Shown here in pieces: positions 1 through 10,680 of a stretch of 64,000 nucleotides of DNA. The notes beneath the pieces are model-generated. The model did no database searches. It saw only the letters and a program-made list of their open reading frames with translations, and had not been told where the DNA came from. This DNA comes from Tritrichomonas musculus (lineage: Eukaryota; Parabasalia; Tritrichomonadida; Tritrichomonadidae). Position 1 is the first letter of the stretch, and each line of letters begins with the position of its first letter. Position numbers and translations under genes: made by a program. The stretch covers positions 372,001-436,000 of the forward strand of contig JAPFFF010000035.1 in the NCBI GenBank assembly GCA_039105265.1, written 5' to 3'.

Positions 1-856
1 GCTTATGAACCTTTAATTACAAAACTTTTAAACCGAGAATTCATTGGCGACATCAAAGCCGACTTTTTAAAATATCTTCAAAATACATCGAAGCAAGTTT
101 CAACATCATCAATATTTACAACATTCAAAAAGAAATTTGGTGAAATCCGAGGCGATAATGATTCCATTTTAATAAAAGTTTTCATAGAAAAATCCAAAGC
201 GAGCAGTTTCAAGGAGATGCAAAATGAACTCAAAAAGAAGCAACAATTCATAATTGAATATAAAGCAATTAATGAATTGAATGGAGATAAAAAAAAAACA
301 ACAACCGACCATTCTTTTTGGTTTTTATTCAAACACTCTCAAAGATGTCATTCAAAGTGTGGATGATTCTTATCTCGTGAGCATCATTTATGAAATCAGC
401 CATGCTATGATGACAGCTCATTCAAACCACATAATTCATCGAAATATGAATCCAGATAATATATTTATTAATTTTGAAAATCATGTGAAAATTACGGATT
501 TTGGTTCATCATATTTAATGAATCAACCAGGCCAAGTCAATTTAGATTATAATGTTTTTTGTTTGGCAAAAGAATTCCTTGAAAACAAAAAATAATCCGA
601 AAAAGTTGATGTTTTTGCTTTTGGAGTGATTGTGCTTTTCATCCTCAGTAGAGGGAAAGGGCCTTTTTTATCTAGGGATGATATCTTATCAGGGAAAAAG
701 CAAAAGATTCCAAAATATATAAATAGAACATCATTCAATCTTATTTCACAATGTTTATCGCATTCACAAAAACAAAGGCCAAGCTTTAAGCAGCTCAAAA
801 ATTTTATTGAAAATAAAATTAATTTCATCCAAGATCACCTAAGAACCAACCAGTGA
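1..856 (+). pseudogene. Broken protein kinase gene, 5' part outside the window
   Basis: The reading frame is open from the first base of the window, so the gene begins upstream. It shifts frame in an A-run near 288-297, continues from about 281 in a second frame, meets an in-frame TAA at 593-595, and resumes in that same frame to 856. Kinase landmarks are visible: HRNMNPDN where HRDxKPxN is usual (Asp replaced by Asn), KITDFGSSYL as the DFG region, and VDVFAFGVIVLFILSRGKGPF as the alpha-F/G region. The last stretch, ending in a basic alpha-helical tail, matches the end of a kinase C-lobe. This family is very large in trichomonads. The altered catalytic Asp and two breaks suggest a pseudogene. 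A sequencing error in the A-run could explain the frameshift but not the stop. Seen directly: frames and motifs. Inferred: loss of function. Confidence 0.75.
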
Positions 857-1085
857 GGTAAAATAAATTACTTTTTTTTTAATACTTTTTTTCTATTACA
901 TATGCCAACACTTCTAATTATATAATATACATATTTCTAAAAAGAAATTTTTCAGAAATAAAAATTTATGATTCTTAAAAAAAAAAAAAAGTGCACTAAT
1001 CACGAACCATAGGCTCAAAAATTAAGCACTAATAATATATAATTTTCATGTAAAAAACAATTATTTTATATTCTAAAATGTTATA

Positions 1086-1441
1086 CTAGATATTCCAACA
1101 TTTTGTTCTCAAAAAGTGAATTTTATTAAAGGTCATAGAAAATATTGAATAAATCGCTCTTTTTTTATTCAAATTATTTTATTTTTACATATTTTTTCCG
1201 CAGTCTACATACCCCTAGCGGGCGTCGAGCGACGACTAACGACGACGACCAGAGGGAGGAGTCGTTAGGAGGAGTCGAGACCCCGCGATTTGGGGTAAGA
1301 CTCGGTAAAAATATGTAACCCAAATAATTTTGAATAAAAAAAATTATGATTTATTCAATATTTTCTATGTCTTTTATTAAAAATTCTAACTTTTTGAGAA
1401 CAAAATATAACTTTTTGAGAACAAAATGTTGGAATATCTAG
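1086..1441. mobile_element. TA-flanked MITE with long terminal inverted repeats
   Basis: The ends begin CTAGATATTCCAACATTTTG on the left and carry the reverse complement on the right, each next to a TA dinucleotide. The inverted similarity runs about 115 bp inward with some differences, and the right arm holds an extra 24-bp duplication of the TTTTGTTCTCAAAAAGT segment. It has no coding capacity. A direct repeat of about 24 bp (containing TTTATATTCTAAAAT) lies just outside both ends. TA flanks and size fit a Tc1/mariner-type MITE. The outer direct repeat is unexplained. Confidence 0.7.
1203..1316. other. GC-rich structured core of the MITE
   Basis: This stretch is strikingly GC-rich inside DNA that is otherwise about three-quarters A+T. 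It contains repeated AGGAGGAGTCG and CGACGAC units. A nested hairpin can be drawn at about 1281-1313: GAGTC pairs with GACTC, and inside it ACCCC pairs with GGGGT around a GCGATTT loop. No open reading frame is evident. It could be captured foreign or RNA-gene sequence, or a structured element; I do not recognise it. Confidence 0.5.
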
Positions 1442-1580
1442 TACAACAATTTTATATTCTAAAATAGTTTTGAAAAATTCTGAGCTCAGAATTTTGAGAA
1501 AAATTTCGTGTTTTAGAGAGTCATCGTTTTTGAATAACTCATTCAATTATTTAATTATATAATTAAAGAAAAAAAAATTC

Positions 1581-2234
1581 ATGCTACCAAATTATCAAGA
1601 TTTTAAAAATCTATCCGACTCTCAAAGCATTGAAATGGCAAGATCGCAGTTTAATAATTCAATTAAAAAAATCACTTTCATGCAAATCGATAAAGATTTC
1701 ATTTTTTCAGATAAAATAAAATCAAAAATATATGATTCTACTTTTTTCATATTTGATAGCTGCGTGTATTTCCAAATAAGATATTTCATGGCATGTTTTA
1801 ATGATCATTTTATTATATTTGATGAAAATAACCAAACTTTTATAAGCAATTTTTTTGAAATCATTACCAAAAAAGATAATATTTTCTTTTTATCAAATTC
1901 GAGTGATTTTTTTAAAAATAAATATCATTTTAAATGCCAAGAAAAGGACACGTCAATTCTTCAAGAAGAGATTGAAAGCTTTATTGACACGAAAAAGTTT
2001 AAAATGTCTTCCAAATTTAAACATTTAAATGAATTTTGGAATTTAATTCAAAAATGTTTATCGGGCTATTTGATTGAAAAAAGCTATTTTAAGTGCAAAA
2101 AGGATAGATTTTATAATTTTTTCACAAATATTCAAGAATTTTATTTAACAAAAAATGAAAGTTTTACAATGTCTCAGAACTATTGGTTTTGGTTCAAATA
2201 CAAAAGTTTTTTTATACTATCATATCGAGAGTGA
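1581..2234 (+). CDS. N-terminal part of the Sel1-repeat kinase gene (separated by a frameshift)
   Basis: A 217-residue frame starts at an ATG 15 bases after an A-rich run. It has no recognised domain but has the composition of the N-terminal region found before the kinase domain in trichomonad Sel1 kinases. Its last residues, after NIQEFYLTKNESFT, run out of frame exactly where the kinase glycine-rich loop (LRTIGFGSNTKV) begins in the next frame, between about 2165 and 2175. I infer that it and the 2155-5514 frame were one gene, with either a single frameshift or a sequencing error. If translated alone it would be an orphan N-terminal domain. Confidence 0.6.
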   Translation: MLPNYQDFKNLSDSQSIEMARSQFNNSIKKITFMQIDKDFIFSDKIKSKIYDSTFFIFDSCVYFQIRYFMACFNDHFIIFDENNQTFISNFFEIITKKDNIFFLSNSSDFFKNKYHFKCQEKDTSILQEEIESFIDTKKFKMSSKFKHLNEFWNLIQKCLSGYLIEKSYFKCKKDRFYNFFTNIQEFYLTKNESFTMSQNYWFWFKYKSFFILSYRE

Positions 2235-5200
2235 ACAATTATTTGCCATCAAAACCCAAGAAAATCAAAAATTATTAAATCGAGAAATCCAAAATTACTA
2301 TAAAATTATTCATCCTCTTTTTCCAAAATTTTATCAATCAATAGAAGGCGAAAGTATTATTATTGAATATATACATGGTTCAACATTATCCGACATTAAA
2401 AAACTCAATTTGAATACCAAGCAAAAAATTAAAATTGTTTTTGAGTTGCTTTTTATATTTGATCTTCTTCATAAAAATAACTTAATTTATCGAGATTTGA
2501 AGCCTAATAATATTATATTAGATGATTTCAATCATATTCTTCTTATTGATTTTGATAGAATGATCGATGTGGATTCTCAACAAGCTGAATTCACACGTTA
2601 TTTTGGAACGGATTTTACAGCACCAGAAATCACAAATGAAAACATAATTCCATCAGTAAAAAGTGATATTTATTCACTAGGCAAGATGATTTTCTATATC
2701 TTTTTTGAAGAATATATGGATAAAGAAACTGCTAATACATTAAGGCAAAATTATCCTGACATTATTGATATTTGTGAACAATGCACATGTTATGAACCCA
2801 ATGAAAGAATGACAATTACAGAAATGATCAATAGATTCAGAAAATACGTTTTAAATATTCGATATCAATCAAATAAATCAGGTATATTGATCTTCGGCAA
2901 TTCTGAGAAAGATTGTTATGAATTCAAAAAAGAGATTAATTTTGAATTATTGCTGTTATGTACAATAAATGATTCCAAATTTTATTTTCAATCCCACCAA
3001 TATTATAATTTATTAAATGTTCAGTATAATCTTGGAAACATATTTTATGAAGGGATTTTAATCAATCGGAATACCAACAAAGCAATCCATTATTTAACAC
3101 TTGCAGCTAAAAAAAATCACATGCTTGCTCAACGTGTGCTTGGAATTATTTATTATGAAGGGAAATATGTTAAACAGGACATCCAAAACTCCATTTATTA
3201 TTTAACACTTGCAGCTAATCAAAACGATCCTTATTCTCAATATAATTTGGGATATATTTATAATGAAAATATAAGTACAAGTTTTGATAAAGTAATTCAT
3301 TACTTTACACTTGCAGCCAATAATAATCATTTGCTCGCTCAAAATAAGCTTGGTTTCATTTATTATGAAGGTGTTAATGTCAAACAAGACATACAAAAAG
3401 CAATTTATTATTTTACACTTGCTGCAAATCAAAATGATTCTAATTCTCAATATAATCTAGGAGGTATTTTTTATGAAGGGAGGTTTATTGATCGAGATAT
3501 CAATAAAGCAATTTATTATTTTACTCTTGCTGCTAATCAAAATCATATTGGCGCTCAATACCAACTTGGAACGATATATTATGAGAATAAATACATTTCA
3601 AGAGACACCAATAAAGCCATTCATTATTTTTCACTTGCTGCTGATAAAAATCATGCTGGAGCACAATATAATCTTGGTTTTATTTATTATGAAGAAGAAA
3701 ATATAAATAGAGACATTGGAAAAGCAATTCATTATTTCACTCTAGCTGCCAATCAAAATCAACAAGGAGCACAAAACTATCTTGGAATAATATATTATAC
3801 TGGTAAATTTGTTAGTCGTAATATAAATAAAGCAATTCATTATTTTACGCTTGCTGCCAATCAAAATGACACACAAGCATTGTCTAATCTTGGTTATATT
3901 TTTTTTCTTGGTGAATATGAAATTAGGGATATTAAAAAAGCAATTCATTATTTAACATTGGCAGCAAATCTTAATGATCCTTTATCACAAAATGTTATTG
4001 GCTATATTTTTTATGAAGGTAAACATGTCAAACGAGATATTAAAAAAGCAATTCATTATTTAACACTTGCTGCAAATCAAAATGAACCACATGCTCAATA
4101 TAATCTTGGACTTCTCTACTATGAAGGCGATAATATCATCCATGATATTAATAAAACAATCCATTATTTCACACTTTCTGCCAAACAAAATTGCATAGAT
4201 GCATTGAATGGTTTGGGATTTATTTATTCTGAAGTCATTCGTGATATGGACAAAGCCATTTATTATTTTTCACTATCAGCTAAATTAAATGACATTAATG
4301 CACAAAATAGACTTGGACTTATATATTATGAAGGAAAATATATTCCACGAGATGTGAATAAAGCTATTCTTTGTTTTACTATTAACGCAGATAGAGATGA
4401 TGGAACAGCTTGTAATAATCTTGGATTAATATATTATGAGGGAAAATATGTTTCACAAGACATAAATAAAGCTATTTATTATTTTACAAAATCAGCTGGA
4501 AAAAATTTTAAAGAAGCCAGATATAATCTTGGTCGTATTTATTTAGAAGGAAGACACATTCTTCGAGATATGAACAAAGCAATTTATTATCTTGAACTTG
4601 CTGCTAATCAAAATCATTTAGTTGCATTAAATAATCTTGGCTTTATTTTTTATGATGGAAAATATGTTAAACAAGACTTAAATAAAGCATTTCGTTATTT
4701 AAAACTTGCTGCCAATCAAAATTTTCCAGAAGCTCAATTTAATTTAGGTTGTATTTATTTTAAAGGATCATACACTTCACAAGAAATTGATAAATCTTTG
4801 TTCTATTTTACTTTGTCTGCTAACCAAAATTTTCGTGTTGCTCAATTATATTTGGCCGATTTTTATTTGGAAGGCAAATATGTTGAACGTGATATTGAAA
4901 AAGCAATTCATTATTATAAAGAAGCATCATGTTCAAATAATACATATGCCAAACACAATCTTGGTATCATTTACAAAGAAGGTTTTGGATCAATTAAAAA
5001 GAATATCTATTTGGCTAAGGAATATCTCAAAGAATCATTTAAATTTTGTAAAAATGATTTATCAATGAAAATTTATGCATGTATTACACTTAATGAAATT
5101 GAAACACAAAAAGATAATAAAAAAATTGATAAAACAATTGAATTATCATTATTGTCTTCAAATAATAGATCTTCGTTTTTAAATACAGTAATATGTTTAT

Positions 5201-5514
5201 TATTAATCAAACGATTTGATTCAACAGATTTGAATGTTTTAAGAAACAAAGTTCAAGAGAATTATGAGAAGCCGGAAAAACTTATACAAATAATAAATGA
5301 AAATCGAATTTTCATTTTTAATTTAAGTACTAATTCAAAATCTTTTAAAGATATTTCTTTTCAATTCCAAATAAATGACCAGTTGTACATTCGGGGAGAA
5401 CTCGTTAAATTCAATGATATATTAAATACAAAACATTTGAAAAACACTTCTTTTAAAGAAGAAAAACCATTAAAAGAAATTAATCAATACTTTTATGAAG
5501 GCTTTAGTGAATAG
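2155..5514 (+). CDS. Protein kinase with about 19 C-terminal Sel1-like repeats
   Basis: The first 250 or so residues form a kinase domain: glycine loop GFGSNTKV, VAIK-type lysine in LFAIKT, catalytic loop YRDLKPNN (Tyr for His of HRD), metal-binding DFD in place of DFG, and APE as TAPEI. Residues from about 285 to 960 are about 19 tandem Sel1-like repeats of roughly 36 residues, each with the pattern AQYNLGxIYYEG then KAIHYFTLAANQN. Sel1 repeats form alpha solenoids that scaffold other proteins; the kinase probably phosphorylates Ser/Thr. A non-repeat tail of about 160 residues follows. The listed ATG lies in the shadow of the upstream frame, so the true start is probably 1581 with a frameshift between. 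Kinase plus Sel1 fusions are an expanded family in trichomonads. Substrate unknown. Confidence 0.85.
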   Translation: MKVLQCLRTIGFGSNTKVFLYYHIESEQLFAIKTQENQKLLNREIQNYYKIIHPLFPKFYQSIEGESIIIEYIHGSTLSDIKKLNLNTKQKIKIVFELLFIFDLLHKNNLIYRDLKPNNIILDDFNHILLIDFDRMIDVDSQQAEFTRYFGTDFTAPEITNENIIPSVKSDIYSLGKMIFYIFFEEYMDKETANTLRQNYPDIIDICEQCTCYEPNERMTITEMINRFRKYVLNIRYQSNKSGILIFGNSEKDCYEFKKEINFELLLLCTINDSKFYFQSHQYYNLLNVQYNLGNIFYEGILINRNTNKAIHYLTLAAKKNHMLAQRVLGIIYYEGKYVKQDIQNSIYYLTLAANQNDPYSQYNLGYIYNENISTSFDKVIHYFTLAANNNHLLAQNKLGFIYYEGVNVKQDIQKAIYYFTLAANQNDSNSQYNLGGIFYEGRFIDRDINKAIYYFTLAANQNHIGAQYQLGTIYYENKYISRDTNKAIHYFSLAADKNHAGAQYNLGFIYYEEENINRDIGKAIHYFTLAANQNQQGAQNYLGIIYYTGKFVSRNINKAIHYFTLAANQNDTQALSNLGYIFFLGEYEIRDIKKAIHYLTLAANLNDPLSQNVIGYIFYEGKHVKRDIKKAIHYLTLAANQNEPHAQYNLGLLYYEGDNIIHDINKTIHYFTLSAKQNCIDALNGLGFIYSEVIRDMDKAIYYFSLSAKLNDINAQNRLGLIYYEGKYIPRDVNKAILCFTINADRDDGTACNNLGLIYYEGKYVSQDINKAIYYFTKSAGKNFKEARYNLGRIYLEGRHILRDMNKAIYYLELAANQNHLVALNNLGFIFYDGKYVKQDLNKAFRYLKLAANQNFPEAQFNLGCIYFKGSYTSQEIDKSLFYFTLSANQNFRVAQLYLADFYLEGKYVERDIEKAIHYYKEASCSNNTYAKHNLGIIYKEGFGSIKKNIYLAKEYLKESFKFCKNDLSMKIYACITLNEIETQKDNKKIDKTIELSLLSSNNRSSFLNTVICLLLIKRFDSTDLNVLRNKVQENYEKPEKLIQIINENRIFIFNLSTNSKSFKDISFQFQINDQLYIRGELVKFNDILNTKHLKNTSFKEEKPLKEINQYFYEGFSE

Positions 5515-5639
5515 TTTTCCTCTTGAAGTTTTTGCTTTAACTTTGACTAAAAGTTATGAAAAATTTTATGTTTTTTATTTTTTTTAGAGGTTGATTAATC
5601 TGTTTTTATTAGATGAACGAATTGCTAAGAGTACATTTA

Positions 5640-5880
5640 GTAAGATTATAAAGAAGCTGTGTTCAATCTGAAAAAGCATCTTCATCAATTTGTGCGAGGA
5701 GTCCAAGAATCTGGATGCTCTTATGGAATGCATCTTTTGTTTGAATTTCAGAATTTGGTTCAAATTCAACTTTGAAAAGTTGTTTACTTCTATGAAAAGC
5801 ACTTTCACAAATTTGTGCGAGGTGTCCAAGAATCTCGATGCTCGCAAGTTTTGATTAAGAGAATGAATCTGCACCGATGA
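5640..5880 (+). pseudogene. Short gene relic with two diverged repeats
   Basis: Two direct repeats about 120 bp apart share the segment TTTGTGCGAGG.GTCCAAGAATCT. Read on the plus strand in two separate stretches they give HQFVRGVQESGCS and HKFVRGVQESRCS, so this looks like the remains of a repeat-containing protein. No full frame is left and I do not recognise the family. Confidence 0.35.
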
Positions 5881-7654
5881 TTTTGATCGTTGGTGGAATT
5901 TGTACCTGATGTCTGACTTGAATAAAAGTGGAAATTTTAGCCATAACCAAACTTCAGACTTTTTTCAGAGATTCAATTCAGTTTATATGACAAAAACACC
6001 AAAAATTTTGATCAAAGAAATCATCCAATTCAATTCTATAAGCAAATATTCTACAATTATGTTTAAGTTTTTTTTATAGGAAAAAAATTTTGTTGAAAGT
6101 GAAAAGTTAAATGTGGGAAATTCTATTTTTTACGTATGACAGAAAAATCATATCTTCTTTTACAATTCTCCATTAATACAATATGCAGCAAATAATTCTT
6201 TTTATAATTAGAGTTGTTAAATGAATATAAGATTGTATACATTTATCTTTTCTTTGATATTTCATATCTATATAAAATTTTCAAAATATGCAAATCATTG
6301 CAAAATAAACCTTTTTTCTATATATAGATGGATTACAAAATAAATATATTTGCTGATATTTTTTGGCCATTTTGGAAATATAATTTAAATTACATTTTGT
6401 TAAAATCATACTAAAAAAATACTATATATAAGAGACTTATCAAAATTATTTTTAATTTTAAAATTCCAACGATATTTTGCATTAAATGTATTTATTAGAA
6501 AAAATACTAGTAATTCAATTAAATTGAGTTTTTTCAGATAATAACTTTTTGGCCAAAAAGAATTATATTTGCAAAAAAGTTGTCATCTTTTGAAAAATCT
6601 AATTTTTTCACAAAAAAATTTATTTTGTTTCAATTTGCAATTTTTTTGAAATAACTTTTTTTATTGATTACAAAAAGTATTTGCCATTTAAATATCTTTT
6701 TTAAAATAATTTTTTTTTGTGCAAATATAACTTTAAAAAATTAAAGATATTGCTCATATTGTGATTACAAATTATTTGCAATTTTTTATAAATGCTTTTA
6801 TTCATAAATTAGATGTATTATGAGTAAAAATTGATATAAATTTATTGTTGCTGTGAGGTTTGCAGGATATGTTCTCTACAAAAATGTAAAATAGAAATAA
6901 AATATTTCAAAAGAAAAAAATTATTGTTCTTAAAAGATTGCTATGATTGGTTGTCGTGCTCACATATTATTGTACTTTCTTATAAACAAAGAAGTTGTTC
7001 ATTTTTATTTCCAAAGTTTAAGAGATAATTTTCATTCTTCTCAATTTATTAAAATATTGATAACCTTGAATATTTTTTATATTGGTTTTTGTAAATAGTA
7101 TATTGTAATTTACGCAAAAAAAATTTGTTTTAAAATTATTTTTTTTATAACAAAAAACATTGCAAATATGCAACAACAAGTTTTTTCAAAATTATATTTA
7201 TTTTTGAAATAAATCAATTTATTCCAAATTTTGTCGATTTTTTGTTTTCACTTCAAAATAATCGTAAAAAATTGTTATTTCAAAAAACAAATATTTTTTT
7301 AAATAGAGATTTCTTTTGCGTTTTTTCAGGATTTTTTAAAATTAAATTGTTTTTAATATATAAATCATGGAATTTTAAAAAAGCTAAGACTTTTTCCTTA
7401 GTCTCTATAAAAATTGATATATCTTAAAATAAAACAATTTATATATAATTTTGAAATTTCTAACTCTATGCAAAATCAACTCAGTATTTACGAAATTTTA
7501 TTTCACCCATAAAAAGGAGAAATACATCTCGAAAAAAAGAAATCCATCTCAAAACCCACCTCCTCGCAAATGCCAAACCACACGTGATGATCTTAAAAAC
7601 ATTCGTTATTAAAAACAATCAATTTTTATTGAATCAATTTATTATTTTTTATTA
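5881..7654. other. AT-rich spacer, no gene seen
   Basis: About 1.8 kb of A/T runs with many TTTTTGAAAA-type tracts. Short frames here (for example 7242-7427) are low-complexity and I do not support them as genes. No terminal inverted repeats were found inside. Confidence 0.6.
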
Positions 7655-8613
7655 GAGATCGGCGAAAAAGGAATTTCCATATTTACAAAACTTTTTCATA
7701 TCATTAAGATCCATATGTTTTAAAAATCCATTTTTTTTCGAAAAGAAAAAGGTTTGTCTGTAATAACATTTTTTTGAGAAATAATTTTTTCGTTTAAAAA
7801 ATTTGTTTTCTTTTTAAAATGAAAAATACTTCTTAAAATGATCTTTTTTTTGCGAAATAATTTTCTTTTTTCAAAACACCAAGTCTTTTTTATATGAACA
7901 ATTTTTTTTAATATAGATTTTCTTTTAAAAAAAACAAGATCTTATAAATATATTATTTGATTTTGATTTTTGAATACGTTATTTATTCATATTAAAAAAA
8001 AAAACGTTATAATTGGTGGAAAAAACTACATTTTGAGGACAAAACTATTATTTTCATTCCCGATTTAAACTGTCTGCATCAAAAGCATCATTTAACAAGA
8101 TTGAAAAGTGCCTCACAGCTTAATGAAGCAAATGATATTTTCTATATCATTAGAATGCTTCAAATTTTGAATATAGTTTGATCATAAGCAATGATTACGA
8201 GTACTTTATAATTTATACATCAAATATCATTCTTTATGATTTGAATAATATCTAAATATATGTTTTTATTAAATAATTCTTTGAAATTCTTGTTAACTAA
8301 ATTTTTTCTATCAATTTATATTTCGAAAGGAATTTATGATTTTAATTAAATTTTTTATTTGAAATGATCGAAACTTATTGATATGATTTTACTTTTTGCA
8401 CACACAAAAACTTTTCGCAAAGAAGCTTTTTTTTATAAAAAAAACAATATTCAAAAATAAACCTTTTTATAAAAAAGTCACTTTTTTTTTAAAAAACAAT
8501 TTTTTTTCGAAAAAGTGTATGCTTTCAGATATAACTTATACACATCAAAATAAATATGTTTTATAAATATAATTCTTTATTTTCAAAAAGGAAATCCCTT
8601 TTTCTCCGAGCTC
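7655..8613 (+). mobile_element. TA-flanked repeat element, copy 1 (959 bp)
   Basis: The left end starts GAGATCGGCGAAAAAGG and the right end is the reverse complement of GAGCTCGGAGAAAAAGG; a TA lies on each side. A second copy lies in inverted orientation at 55531-56454 and matches over the whole length. The middle (about 7990-8255) holds a decayed coding-like segment whose better copy is in the second element. Terminal repeats of about 24 bp and the TA target fit a Tc1/mariner-type non-autonomous element. Its right end lies only about 120 bp upstream of the copine start and so may have brought or replaced promoter sequence. Confidence 0.75.
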
Positions 8614-8734
8614 TATTGAATCAAATTGTTAGAATAATGCAATTGAATTATTATTTTTTATTTACTTGTGAAGATATAATTATTTTAATAATTCAATGTG
8701 TATTGAAATTTTATTACAAAAAAAATTTTACAAA

Positions 8735-10366
8735 ATGAATATTGCTTTTATGAATAAATCCTATGATTCGGTTACAAATTTACCTGTATATGAAGGCCAA
8801 AATAATCATCCTGTTATTGAAATTCACGTTAGTTGCAAAGATCTAATAAAACTAGATATTGGAAGTGAATCTGATCCAATGTGCGTTTTTTTTGCCAAAG
8901 AGAATGATAAATATATTGAAATAGATCGTACAGAGGTAATTAATAATGATCCAAATCCGAATTTTGTACATTCTTTTAAAACTTTTTACATATTTGAATC
9001 GCATCAACCAATTCGATTTGAAGTTTATGATTCTGATTCCAAAAATTCCAAACTTAAGAAGCATGATTTTATTGGCTATTATAATACAGATATTCAAAAT
9101 CTTGTTTCCAATTTAGATCAATCTCTAACTTTTGAACTCCAAAACGACGAAACTAAAAGCAAAAGGGGAACAATCATATTAACATGCAATCAAACAAAAG
9201 ACAGTACCATTCAACTTGAAGGACAAATTCGTGTTAATAATCTGAAAAAGATGAAAACATTTGCCAAAAACAATCCATTCTTTGAGATATCAAGACCATC
9301 AGAAAGTGGTAAAAACATTCCTATTTTTCGTTCAGAAACTAAATCAAAATGTTTTAGCTGTACATTTCAAACTTTTTCAATTCCTATTCGGTCAATCTGC
9401 CAAAATAGCCTAGATGAGCCCATAACTGTCACTTTTTTTGATTATCGTTCAAGGAAGTCGGCAAAAAAGATTGGACACTATGAATACTCTGTCAGAAATT
9501 TCATGGAGGCACTCAATACCAAATTTGACCTTAAAGGTGAAAAGATAAAAAGTGTTGGTCAATTTGAATTTTTGAAACTTGAAGTAATATCGAAGCCAAC
9601 ATTTGCTGATTATTTAAAAAGTGGAATACAATTGAATATGATAACCGCAATTGATTTCACTATCTCAAACGGAAATCCAAATTCTATCAGTTCACTTCAC
9701 CATATATATAAAAGTGATAAAAAGTTGAATCAGTATCAGAAAAGCATTTTAGCCATTGGAAGTATCCTTGAAAAATATGACAGGGACCAAAAATTTCCGG
9801 TTTTCGGTTTTGGGGCTCATTTTGACAATAGTAATCATAGTGTTTTTCCACTCACATTTGATGACTCGAATGTTGAAGTTGATGGAATTCAAGGTATTTT
9901 TAATGCCTACGAAAATGCATTACAAAAAGTGACACTTGCAGGTCCTACTTATTTTGCACCTGTAATTAAGCAAGCAACTTTAAAAGCGATTGAAAACTTC
10001 AACACAAACAAGACATACACGATACTCCTCATCATGACTGATGGAGAAATTTTAGACATGCCAAAGACAATAGATGCAATTGTTGATGCTTCAGATTGTC
10101 CTTTGAGTATCATCATTATCGGAGTTGGTTATGCTGATTTTAGCAAAATGGACGAACTTGATGCAGACGATAACCCTCTCGTTAGCAAAGAAGGCATAAC
10201 AATGAAGAGAGATATTGTACAGTTTGTGCCATTCAATAAGTTCAAGGATAATATGCAGAGACTGGAAAAAGAAGTGCTAGCTGAGGTCCCCAATCAAATT
10301 CATCAGTACTGCTCTTCACACGGTTTAATACCTCAATTTGATAAAAATGATGATTTTCATTTATGA
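8735..10366 (+). CDS. Copine family protein (C2-C2-vWA)
   Basis: A complete frame of 543 residues from the ATG at 8735. An in-frame ATG at 8696 is possible, but the peptide it adds is low-complexity and not copine-like. Residues about 20-140 are a C2 domain with the typical SDP motif (SDPMCVFF) and acidic loop YDSDSKN. Residues about 160-290 are a weaker second C2 domain. The rest is a copine-type von Willebrand A domain with the MIDAS motif DFTISNG at about 307-313 and the strand ILLIMTDGEI. Copines bind membranes through the C2 domains in a calcium-dependent way and recruit partners through the vWA domain; a role in signalling or membrane traffic is likely. No signal peptide. The gene looks intact and stands alone. 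Confidence 0.93.
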   Translation: MNIAFMNKSYDSVTNLPVYEGQNNHPVIEIHVSCKDLIKLDIGSESDPMCVFFAKENDKYIEIDRTEVINNDPNPNFVHSFKTFYIFESHQPIRFEVYDSDSKNSKLKKHDFIGYYNTDIQNLVSNLDQSLTFELQNDETKSKRGTIILTCNQTKDSTIQLEGQIRVNNLKKMKTFAKNNPFFEISRPSESGKNIPIFRSETKSKCFSCTFQTFSIPIRSICQNSLDEPITVTFFDYRSRKSAKKIGHYEYSVRNFMEALNTKFDLKGEKIKSVGQFEFLKLEVISKPTFADYLKSGIQLNMITAIDFTISNGNPNSISSLHHIYKSDKKLNQYQKSILAIGSILEKYDRDQKFPVFGFGAHFDNSNHSVFPLTFDDSNVEVDGIQGIFNAYENALQKVTLAGPTYFAPVIKQATLKAIENFNTNKTYTILLIMTDGEILDMPKTIDAIVDASDCPLSIIIIGVGYADFSKMDELDADDNPLVSKEGITMKRDIVQFVPFNKFKDNMQRLEKEVLAEVPNQIHQYCSSHGLIPQFDKNDDFHL

Positions 10367-10556
10367 AGTAAAATATAAGATCCATTAATTTAAAAAAAAG
10401 AAGAAGAAGAAAAAATAATCAAATATTTAGTATTTAAATGACAATATAATAAATAAAAGATTTTAAGAAAATATACTCAAATTTTTAATGAATATATGAA
10501 TAAAAATGATTTTGTTACAATGATTTTTTACTATATTTTTAAGGTACAAAATCTAG

Positions 10557-10573
10557 TGCGGTTAGAAACCGCA
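10557..10573. other. Perfect 7-bp hairpin in the copine downstream spacer
   Basis: TGCGGTT pairs with AACCGCA around a 3-base loop. It lies about 190 bp after the copine stop and about 110 bp before the surface-protein relic. It is GC-rich compared with its surroundings. It may be the end of a repeat or an RNA structure; nothing more can be said. Confidence 0.35.
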
Positions 10574-10680
10574 AAATTTTTTGACACTTTATTAAAACTT
10601 AACGACATTTTATATAAATATTTTTTCAATAAGGTAAAGGTATTCAATATATATAACATACTTTCTCTCAATTTATAACG

